Source of the DNA: an uncultured Ruminococcus sp.
GTDB taxonomy: Bacteria > Bacillota > Clostridia > Oscillospirales > Acutalibacteraceae
Length of the DNA stretch: 12,418 bases
Reading direction: 5' to 3'
Assembly (NCBI GenBank): GCA_902797065.1
Contig: CADBRK010000138.1
Span: forward strand, 1 to 12,418
In this document: positions 1 through 5,517 of the stretch, piece by piece
How positions within the stretch are numbered: the stretch's first letter is position 1
Layout: every line of letters begins with the position of its first letter
Notes under the pieces: generated by a model
What the model saw: the letters and a program-made list of their open reading frames with translations, nothing else
Databases searched by the model: none
Told to the model about the DNA's origin: nothing
Made by a program: the position numbers and the translations under genes

Positions 1-253
1 AATTAGATAATATGGTTGTAGGGTTGTAGGGTTTGTAGGGTTTTTATATAAGTGTGTATAGAAAATTAAAAATGTAAAAGGGTTTTAAAAAACCCTACGA
101 ACTATACGAACCCTACGAATTCCGAAAAAACTTATACCCGAATCTGTATATAGACTGCTTCTCAGTTACCCCTCTGTCACTGCGTGACATCTTCCCTTAA
201 GAAATTAGGAATGAGTAATTTTTTTAGTTTAAAGCGTGGAGTTTGTATAAATA
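1..253. other. Gene-free left edge with short repeats
   Basis: I see no convincing gene here. The stretch lies downstream of the methionine aminopeptidase gene and is AT-rich. It holds three GTAGGGTT copies (18-25, 26-33, 35-42), two copies of the complement AACCCTAC (91-98, 109-116), an 8-bp palindromic hairpin at 79-96 and a 6-bp hairpin TGTCAC-tgc-GTGACA at 175-189. No clear U-tract terminator for the aminopeptidase gene was recognised. An open frame of about 26 codons runs through the repeats on the minus strand, but it has no start or ribosome site. Confidence 0.6.
18..116. repeat. GTAGGGTT repeats in direct and inverted orientation
   Basis: Three GTAGGGTT units are nearly back to back at 18-25, 26-33 and 35-42. 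Two inverted units (AACCCTAC) lie at 91-98 and 109-116, the second set spaced by CGAACTATACGA-like sequence. A hairpin AGGGTTTT-aa-AAAACCCT at 79-96 abuts the inverted units. The arrangement is iteron-like, but nothing nearby looks like a replication gene, so the role is unknown. It may be the edge of an old mobile element lying to the left. Confidence 0.6.
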
Positions 254-1126
254 TCATTTCGAAACCACCTCATACCCTGTTTCGGTTACAACTACCTGTA
301 TCTCCCACTGAGCAGAGGGCTTGCCGTCCGCAGTGTAGACAGTCCAGCCGTCCTCTTTGTCGGTGTTTATCCTGCACGTACCCATATTTATCATAGGCTC
401 TATCGTGAAGCACATTCCCGGCACAAGCAGCATATCCGTACCCTTGCTTGTAACATAGCTTACCCACGGGTCCTCGTGGAACTCCAGCCCTATCCCGTGA
501 CCGCCTATCTCTCTTACAACGCTGTAGCCGTTTGCTTTTGCAAGGTCGTTTATCACCTGCGCAATATCGCCCAGGTGTGCCCACGGTTTGACCTGTTCAA
601 GCCCGAGGTATACAGCCTGCTTTGTCACCTCGACAAGCTTTTTCTTTTCTTCGCTAACTTCGCCTATGCAGAACATTCTCGAAGCGTCACCGAAATAGCC
701 GTTGTAGATCGTAGAAACATCGACATTTATTATATCGCCGCTTTTGAGCACGACTTTATCCGACGGTATGCCGTGGCACACAACATCGTCTATCGACGTG
801 CATACGCTTTTCGGGAAGCCCTCGTAATTGAGCGGCGCAGGTATTCCGCCCAGGCGCTTTGTCTCATCGTTGACCCACCTGTCTATATCCTCCGTTGTAC
901 AGCCCTCGCATATCTTCGAGGCAACGTAATCGAGTACCGCCGAATTGACTCTGCCGCTCTCTCTGATACCGTCTATCTGCGCTTTGCTTTTGATTATCGT
1001 CCTCGGCGGCACTATCTCGCCGAGCAATCTGTGCTCTTCAATTATCTCGTCAATATCGCAGTGGCATTTTTTATATTTCTTTCCGCTGCCGCACCAGCAG
1101 GGGTCGTTTCGTCCGATCTTTACCAT
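254..1126 (-). CDS. map: Methionine aminopeptidase, type I, with SEC-C zinc motif
   Basis: Removes the initiator methionine from nascent cytosolic proteins at the ribosome. The 290-residue product starts with a SEC-C zinc-binding motif (C10, C12, C21, H22), followed by the pita-bread fold. The five expected metal ligands are visible: D136, D147, H210 (in GGHGIG), E243 (in FTIEPM) and E275 (in QWEIQ). H118 (CHGIP) fits the substrate-contacting histidine. The start is supported by a TAGGTG ribosome site 6-7 bases upstream. Bacterial type I enzymes without the zinc extension are about 250 residues; the extra length is the SEC-C module plus linker, a known Clostridial form. The gene is divergent from the flavodiiron gene and has its own promoter. 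The gene is read with high confidence. The role of the zinc motif, probably ribosome or partner binding, is inferred. Confidence 0.96.
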   Translation of the reverse strand: MVKIGRNDPCWCGSGKKYKKCHCDIDEIIEEHRLLGEIVPPRTIIKSKAQIDGIRESGRVNSAVLDYVASKICEGCTTEDIDRWVNDETKRLGGIPAPLNYEGFPKSVCTSIDDVVCHGIPSDKVVLKSGDIINVDVSTIYNGYFGDASRMFCIGEVSEEKKKLVEVTKQAVYLGLEQVKPWAHLGDIAQVINDLAKANGYSVVREIGGHGIGLEFHEDPWVSYVTSKGTDMLLVPGMCFTIEPMINMGTCRINTDKEDGWTVYTADGKPSAQWEIQVVVTETGYEVVSK

Positions 1127-1158
1127 ATTTACACCTACTCATTTTCGTTTCTTAATAA

Positions 1159-1187
1159 ATATTACTGTTTATTAACTCCGATGTCAA
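1159..1187 (-). promoter_or_regulatory. Probable SigA promoter of map
   Basis: On the minus strand a perfect -35 TTGACA (1182-1187) is followed after 17 bases by TAATAT (1159-1164) as -10. Transcription would start near 1152, giving a leader of about 26 bases before the methionine aminopeptidase start codon. Confidence 0.6.
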
Positions 1188-1224
1188 GGGCAAAAAGGCT
1201 AATTATCTTAATTTCGATAAATAT

Positions 1225-1252
1225 TTGCAATTTTTCAAAAATATGTTATAAT
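1225..1252 (+). promoter_or_regulatory. Extended -10 promoter of the flavodiiron gene
   Basis: TTGCAA (1225-1230) as -35, a 16-base spacer, then TGTTATAAT, an extended -10 with a perfect TATAAT at 1247-1252. Transcription would begin around 1258-1260. That start point argues against using the in-frame ATG at 1258 and in favour of the ATG at 1294. Confidence 0.75.
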
Positions 1253-1293
1253 AGTACATGCATAAACGCATAAACAGAAAGAGGTTTTTTTAT

Positions 1294-2457
1294 ATGAACA
1301 AGAAAATCACAGAATCCATTTGTTATATCGGCGTAGACGACAAGTATCTCGGCCTTTTCGAGAGTCAGTATGACGTGCCGAACGGCGTCTCATACAATTC
1401 TTATCTTATCAAAGACGAGAAGTATGCGATCATGGACTCCGTTGACAGCAGAGAGACATACCAATGGTTTGACAACATAGACGAAGCGACAGACGGCAAA
1501 GCTCCCGATTACATAATCGTTCAGCACATGGAACCCGATCATTCAGGTTCGCTTGCGGCACTGCTTGAAAAGTTCCCCGAAATAAAGATCGTAGGCAACG
1601 CAAAAACTTTTGCTATGACGGAGCAGTTCTTTGATGTCGATCTTACAGACCGCAAGGTTATCGTTAAAGACGGAGATACTCTGAATCTCGGCAAACATAC
1701 TCTGAAATTCACAACCGCGCCTATGGTACACTGGCCGGAGGTAATGGTTACATACGACATGACCGACAAAGTCATCTTCACCGCAGACGCTTTCGGCAAG
1801 TTCGGCACGCTCGACACCGACGAGGACTGGGCATGCGAGGCAAGACGCTATTACTTCAATATAGTAGGCAAGTACGGCATGCAGGTGCAGACGCTCCTCA
1901 AAAAGCTCTCCGCGCTTGACATAAAGACAATATGCCCTCTCCACGGTCCGATACTCAGCGAAAACCTTGAGTATTATATAGGCAAGTACAACACTTGGAG
2001 CAGTTACACCCCCGAAGACAAGGGCGTTACCATCGCTTTTGCGTCTATTCACGGCAACACGGGCAGCGCCGCAAAGAAGCTTGCCGAAATGCTCGAAAGC
2101 AAAGGCGTTGAGAATGTATCCGTATTCGATCTTGCACGTGACGACATGGCAGAAGCGGTAGAGGACGCATTCCGTTATGACAGACTTGTTCTTGCGGCGG
2201 CTTCATATGACGGCGGAGTATTTATGCCTATGCAGGATTTCCTCGCAAGGCTTGCTCACAAGGGCTACAAAAAGCGTACCATAGCATTTATGGAAAACGG
2301 CTCATGGGCGCCCTCGGCTATGAAAACAATGAAAGCTGTCGTTGACACAATGAAAGACATCACGCTTTGCGAGAACAGCGTAACATTCAAGTCGGTTCTC
2401 AAAGAGAAAGATCTCCCTCAGCTTGAAAAACTTGCAGACGAACTTGTAAAAATGTAA
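1294..2457 (+). CDS. fprA: Flavodiiron protein (A-type flavoprotein)
   Basis: A soluble enzyme that reduces O2 to water and/or NO to N2O with electrons from rubredoxin or a similar donor, protecting anaerobes from oxidative or nitrosative stress. The 387-residue product has the usual two domains. Residues 1-240 form a metallo-beta-lactamase-like diiron domain with ligands H78, E80, D82, H83, H146, D165 and H217 all present. Residues 245-387 form a flavodoxin domain with the FMN phosphate loop SIHGNTG at 251-257. The length matches the minimal class A family, with no C-terminal rubredoxin fusion. The ATG at 1294 was chosen because AGAAAGAGG (1276-1284) sits 9 bases upstream. A longer in-frame start at 1258 falls on the predicted transcription start. 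The gene is monocistronic, with its own promoter and terminator. Whether it prefers O2 or NO cannot be told from sequence. Confidence 0.95.
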   Translation: MNKKITESICYIGVDDKYLGLFESQYDVPNGVSYNSYLIKDEKYAIMDSVDSRETYQWFDNIDEATDGKAPDYIIVQHMEPDHSGSLAALLEKFPEIKIVGNAKTFAMTEQFFDVDLTDRKVIVKDGDTLNLGKHTLKFTTAPMVHWPEVMVTYDMTDKVIFTADAFGKFGTLDTDEDWACEARRYYFNIVGKYGMQVQTLLKKLSALDIKTICPLHGPILSENLEYYIGKYNTWSSYTPEDKGVTIAFASIHGNTGSAAKKLAEMLESKGVENVSVFDLARDDMAEAVEDAFRYDRLVLAAASYDGGVFMPMQDFLARLAHKGYKKRTIAFMENGSWAPSAMKTMKAVVDTMKDITLCENSVTFKSVLKEKDLPQLEKLADELVKM

Positions 2458-2470
2458 CACACATAAAAAC

Positions 2471-2510
2471 AGCAGGAGTTTACCGAAAAGGCACTCCTGC
2501 TTTTTATTAT
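2471..2510 (+). terminator. Rho-independent terminator after fprA
   Basis: A 9-bp perfect stem AGCAGGAGT (2471-2479) with ACTCCTGCT (2493-2501) is followed by a T-rich tail to 2510. A short A-run on the left side could also serve the convergent CPBP gene from the opposite strand, so it may act in both directions. Confidence 0.85.
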
Positions 2511-2533
2511 AATTTTTTACGTATATTGCCGCA

Positions 2534-3205
2534 CTAAAGCCCCATGAACAACAGCAGATCCCAAAGCATGTGCAGCGTGATCGGCACAAGAATATTCCTT
2601 GTTCTCAGGAACATCAGACCGAAAATTACGCTCAGCGCGATTATGCATACGAATCCAAACGAAGTAAACGCGTTTACAAATTCGCCGTTTACTATCCACG
2701 TAGGGAAATGTATCAGCAAAAACATTGCGGCATTGAGCGCAAGCGCTTTGTTTTCTCCGATATGCACCGTTGCATTCAGAAGCCATCCGCGGAACACCAG
2801 TTCTTCGGTAAGTCCTACAAACAGCACGATGATAATATCGTCAAACCCGAATGTATCGACTATCGACAGCGATCCGCGGTGAATCAGCGATCCAAGAACT
2901 AAATATGCGGCCATCGCAGCGTATACCCACAGATATTTTACGCAGGTTTTCTTCGGGGTAAACATCTCCTTCAGCCCGACATACAGCTTATCCTTGTATT
3001 TACATATCAGTATAACCGCCGGCAGCGTCCAGATCAGGTTTTTGCATATTCCTTCTATAACTACGGCGGACAATACATCGTTTTCATACCGGTCAATGAA
3101 CGGCTCGATAAAAAAGTGTACCACACTCCATGCGGCGTAAAAGAAAAACGAATACAACAGCAGTATCTTGACGGGAACTATGCCCGTCTTTTTATTTTCC
3201 GACAC
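2534..3205 (-). CDS. CPBP-family intramembrane glutamic protease
   Basis: A polytopic membrane protein of the CAAX protease / bacteriocin-processing (CPBP, Abi) family, which cleave peptides within the membrane. With the start chosen here it has 223 residues. Several hydrophobic segments are visible (about 13-35, 44-68, 92-108, 122-132, 155-167, 184-200, 204-222). The family motifs are present: E134-E135-xxx-R139, H166 and H212-xxx-D216. The last is normally HxxxN, so D216 is a mild variation. The longest frame begins with a GTG at 3212-3214, but the GAGGAG ribosome site touches that codon directly. The GTG at 3203-3205 has a proper 8-base spacing and is preferred. Its own promoter and the terminator of the preceding gene suggest it is a separate unit. 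The substrate is unknown, and the family includes bacteriocin self-immunity and protein-processing roles. Confidence 0.88.
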   Translation of the reverse strand: MSENKKTGIVPVKILLLYSFFFYAAWSVVHFFIEPFIDRYENDVLSAVVIEGICKNLIWTLPAVILICKYKDKLYVGLKEMFTPKKTCVKYLWVYAAMAAYLVLGSLIHRGSLSIVDTFGFDDIIIVLFVGLTEELVFRGWLLNATVHIGENKALALNAAMFLLIHFPTWIVNGEFVNAFTSFGFVCIIALSVIFGLMFLRTRNILVPITLHMLWDLLLFMGL

Positions 3206-3225
3206 TTTAATCACTCCTCAGAATA

Positions 3226-3254
3226 ATTATACCATATTTTCAAAGTAATGTAAA
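3226..3254 (-). promoter_or_regulatory. Extended -10 promoter of the CPBP protease gene
   Basis: On the minus strand TTTACA (3249-3254), one mismatch from TTGACA, is followed after 17 bases by TGGTATAAT with a perfect TATAAT at 3226-3231. The leader to the preferred GTG start would be about 15 bases. It lies directly after the terminator of the upstream gene. Confidence 0.75.
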
Positions 3255-3256
3255 TC

Positions 3257-3285
3257 AAAAAAATGCTCTCCGCAAAGGAAAGCAT
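3257..3285 (-). terminator. Terminator after the DPG-repeat protein gene
   Basis: On the minus strand ATGCTTTCC (3277-3285) pairs with GGAGAGCAT (3263-3271) over 9 bp with one wobble, around a 5-base loop, and runs into a seven-T tract at 3257-3263. It begins about 10 bases after the stop codon. Confidence 0.8.
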
Positions 3286-3296
3286 CTTTTGCCCTG

Positions 3297-4103
3297 TCAG
3301 GCGGTTTTATATTTCTTAAAATTCTTTTTCGCCTTGTTCGATGAAATAACAACGAAGAGAATAATAAACACCGCAGCTATGATAAGCCCCATACCGAGAT
3401 ACAGCATCCACATAAGCGAATAATCTTCCTCGGTCTCTTTGTTGTTCTTAATGAAATTGAAAGTCTTTGTTCCGTCTGCCATATTGCCCTGCTCAAGATC
3501 AAGCATAATGCTTTTCCAGTCGTCTGAGGTAAGCTCGTCGGTATCCATGACTTCGCTCTCCACCTCGATAAGGCTTTCCGTCGGCTCGGTATAAGTCGGA
3601 ACATAATAGTAGTTGTCGTCATACTGCGCCTCGTAGGTGTATGCTATATACTGACTTGCATAATCGACATACGGCTGCTGGACGTCCGGCTGAGTATAAT
3701 TACCCTCGCTGACAACCTCCCCATAGCTTTCGGTGTACTCCGAGGTCGTGCCGGGGTCTTCATATCCCGGATCACTGTACGATGTATCCGGTTCCGTTGT
3801 GCCGGGGTCTGTAACACCGGGATCGGTATTGCCCGGATCGGTATTCCCCGGGTCGGTGTAACCGGGGTCGGTATTCCCCGGGTCGGTGTAGCCCGGGTCG
3901 GTATAGCCAGGATCGGTGTAACCGGGGTCTGTGTAACCCGGGTCGGTATTGCCCGGGTCGGTGTAACCGGGGTCTGCCGGCTCGGTATATTCGTCGCCCG
4001 AAGGTTTATTCAAAAGCTCTGCCGCATAACCCGAAAAGCATGCAACGGAACCAAGAAAACACAGTGCGGAAACTGCGCAGAGTATCCTCGTTTTCACTGA
4101 CAT
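3297..4103 (-). CDS. Secreted, membrane-anchored DPG-repeat protein
   Basis: I do not recognise a named family. The 268-residue product has a signal peptide (1-28, likely cut after GYAA), then twelve uninterrupted DPG pentapeptides (residues 43-102, mostly TDPGY or TDPGN). Next is a Thr/Ser/Tyr/acidic linker rich in tyrosine, and a more ordinary segment (about 188-228) ending before a single membrane helix (230-253). A Lys-rich cytoplasmic tail follows (254-268). This predicts a type I membrane protein facing the outside, with the repeat as a stiff, acidic spacer across the wall. There is no LPxTG signal. The start at 4103 is supported by AAAGGAG spaced 8 bases; a longer in-frame ATG at 4184 lies inside an inverted repeat and lacks a ribosome site. 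It lies downstream of the lipoprotein gene on the same strand and may be cotranscribed by readthrough. Function unknown. Confidence 0.85.
   Translation of the reverse strand: MSVKTRILCAVSALCFLGSVACFSGYAAELLNKPSGDEYTEPADPGYTDPGNTDPGYTDPGYTDPGYTDPGYTDPGNTDPGYTDPGNTDPGNTDPGVTDPGTTEPDTSYSDPGYEDPGTTSEYTESYGEVVSEGNYTQPDVQQPYVDYASQYIAYTYEAQYDDNYYYVPTYTEPTESLIEVESEVMDTDELTSDDWKSIMLDLEQGNMADGTKTFNFIKNNKETEEDYSLMWMLYLGMGLIIAAVFIILFVVISSNKAKKNFKKYKTA
3798..3977 (-). repeat. Twelve tandem 15-bp units encoding xDPGx
   Basis: The coding repeat comprises twelve consecutive 15-base units on the minus strand, encoding ADPGY once and then TDPG followed by Y, N, V or T. Neighbouring units are near-identical in DNA as well as protein, so the tract is a likely site of copy-number change by slippage or recombination. 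Two degenerate DPG units follow it (residues 110-118). Confidence 0.9.
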
Positions 4104-4139
4104 AAAAACTGCTCCTTTCCGGCAGGATCGTAAAAAGAT

Positions 4140-4185
4140 AATGAGCAAATTGAATAAGACGCATGTAATTTTCGATTTGCTCATT
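4140..4185 (-). terminator. Perfect 11-bp inverted repeat, probable terminator of the lipoprotein gene
   Basis: AATGAGCAAAT (4140-4150) is perfectly complementary to ATTTGCTCATT (4175-4185), with a 24-base loop. It starts 13 bases after the lipoprotein stop codon. On the minus strand the stem is followed by ATC and then a T-run (4132-4136). The gap before the T-run and the large loop make it a less than ideal terminator, so partial readthrough into the DPG-repeat gene is plausible. Confidence 0.5.
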
Positions 4186-4197
4186 TTATGGTATTAT

Positions 4198-5367
4198 TTA
4201 TTTGTTTGTGTCGCTGTCCTTCTTGACAAACATCTTCGGCTTAAAGCTGTTGAGAATATTGCTGTTCTTTTCAACGGAGAGCGTCTTTGCATACTCGTCA
4301 AGATACTCGTCATACTCGTCGCCCTTCATCTCGTTAAGCAGCGAGCTGTGAGTATAGCCGCTCTTTAACTTGCCCACCGTAACGGCAGACGAAGCCGTAT
4401 CAAAAGTAGCCACATCAATGGTATCATCATTGGAAGAATCTTCCGTATCAAGGAAATCTGTGATAGACTCTGTTGTGGGTCTGTATACAAAGTAGAACAT
4501 TGTCGACGTGCCTTCACCGTATTTAACATACGCAGCCTTGCCCTCGTCAAGCGTTTTGAGCGTATCTACAACCGTTGTGTTCATAGTTGTTTCTTCAAGA
4601 TCGACAGCGCCTGAAAGCGTGGGATCGTAATCCTCGGCAAAATCGTCCATATAGCTCTTGACTATATCACTGTAAGACTTGCCGTCCTTGTTTACCATCT
4701 CGACATATGCTTTCATATAATCTTCGGTTCTTGTGAATTCCTCGTCGGACTTGAGAATAGACTCGCCTGTCTCATCGTCATACTCGGACATGCTAACGCT
4801 GAAATATGCGTAGCCCGTGTACTTGTCCGTAAAATAGTTAGTCATCTCTTCGTCGGAAACAGCCTTTTCGCCGTCTTTGCCGTAAAGTGTCTCGAATACC
4901 TGACCGTACTTCACGCCGTACTCCGCATAGCAGTAAGTGAAGCTGTCCTGTGAAATGCCGTAGCCTTCAAACATATCCTTGCTGTAGCCCCACATAGAAT
5001 CCGAATACGTTTTTGTCATCTCGTAATCGGTTGTGTTAAGCTCAAGACCGTACTTCTTGAAGAGTTCTTCTACGGCAAGCATTCTCATAGTTGTTTTGTC
5101 GGCAGCGTCGATAGTGTACTGATCCACTGTTTTCTTGTTTCCGTCGCTGTCTTCAACCTCTTCTTCAAGGATCTTATCTGCTTCGTCGGCACTCTCAACC
5201 TTATCGTATGCCTCATAATAAGCATTGAGAAGATTAAAGATATAAGTTCCCGCCGAAAGAGAAGTATCTCCCGTTTTGTAAGACCAACTCTGGTCGCCGC
5301 AGCCTGCAAAAGCTGTCAGCATAGCGGCAGCAAGCACAGCCGCTGCAATTCTTTTGATTTTGATCAT
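4198..5367 (-). CDS. Lipoprotein, probable divergent PrsA/SurA-like foldase
   Basis: A 389-residue exported lipoprotein. The signal sequence has a K-rich start, a hydrophobic core, and the lipobox F20-A21-G22-C23, so it should be lipidated on C23 and anchored outside the membrane. The mature part is acidic and mostly helical in appearance. The pattern of a helical N-terminal arm (about 36-165), a central segment with short beta-like stretches (about 170-300) and a helical C-terminal arm (about 340-375) recalls PrsA/SurA foldases. The conserved parvulin catalytic residues are not recognisable. Position helps: a peptidyl-prolyl isomerase lipoprotein often follows mfd in Clostridia. The ribosome site AAAGGAAG precedes the start by about 10 bases. 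It has its own promoter with an overlapping dyad. The lipoprotein call is firm; foldase function is inferred and may be non-catalytic. Confidence 0.8.
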   Translation of the reverse strand: MIKIKRIAAAVLAAAMLTAFAGCGDQSWSYKTGDTSLSAGTYIFNLLNAYYEAYDKVESADEADKILEEEVEDSDGNKKTVDQYTIDAADKTTMRMLAVEELFKKYGLELNTTDYEMTKTYSDSMWGYSKDMFEGYGISQDSFTYCYAEYGVKYGQVFETLYGKDGEKAVSDEEMTNYFTDKYTGYAYFSVSMSEYDDETGESILKSDEEFTRTEDYMKAYVEMVNKDGKSYSDIVKSYMDDFAEDYDPTLSGAVDLEETTMNTTVVDTLKTLDEGKAAYVKYGEGTSTMFYFVYRPTTESITDFLDTEDSSNDDTIDVATFDTASSAVTVGKLKSGYTHSSLLNEMKGDEYDEYLDEYAKTLSVEKNSNILNSFKPKMFVKKDSDTNK

Positions 5368-5393
5368 GTTGTTTGCTTCCTTTCAATCCGTTC

Positions 5394-5426
5394 ATAATAT
5401 AATTTTAGAAGTCCAAATTATATTAT
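5394..5426. promoter_or_regulatory. Perfect 12-bp dyad overlapping the lipoprotein promoter
   Basis: ATAATATAATTT (5394-5405) and AAATTATATTAT (5415-5426) form a perfect inverted repeat with a 9-base centre. It covers most of the -10 element and the expected start of transcription of the lipoprotein gene. It could be an operator or a hairpin at the start of the leader. Its strongly AT-biased composition lowers the weight of the match. Confidence 0.45.
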
Positions 5427-5450
5427 ACACATATAACAACAATTTGTCTA
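5422..5450 (-). promoter_or_regulatory. Promoter of the lipoprotein gene
   Basis: On the minus strand TAGACA (5445-5450), one mismatch from TTGACA, is followed after exactly 17 bases by a perfect TATAAT (5422-5427). It lies between the mfd stop codon and the lipoprotein start, so this gene can be expressed independently of mfd. The leader would be about 47 bases. Confidence 0.7.
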
Positions 5451-5517
5451 TTATTTTTTTGTTAATAAATCGACTGTTTTTATATATTTTTTTGGTTTTT
5501 TGCCCGAACCGATCTAT

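Noticed and set aside
476..1273. Long open frame of 265 codons antisense to map
   Set aside because: It lies opposite a full set of methionine aminopeptidase motifs, has no ribosome site and no recognisable domain; it is a shadow frame.
1258..1293. N-terminal 12-codon extension of the flavodiiron protein
   Set aside because: The ATG at 1258 coincides with the predicted transcription start and lacks a ribosome site; the ATG at 1294 has one and fits the family start.
3798..3977. CRISPR-like array in the 15-bp repeats
   Set aside because: The units are contiguous without spacers and stay in frame, encoding a protein pentapeptide repeat.
4104..4184. 27-codon extension of the DPG-repeat protein
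   Set aside because: The upstream ATG is in the arm of an inverted repeat with no ribosome site; starting at 4103 gives a proper signal peptide and strong ribosome site.
5451..5517. Terminator for mfd
   Set aside because: The stretch is rich in A and T runs but no stable stem before a T-tract could be found, so termination after mfd is left undecided.
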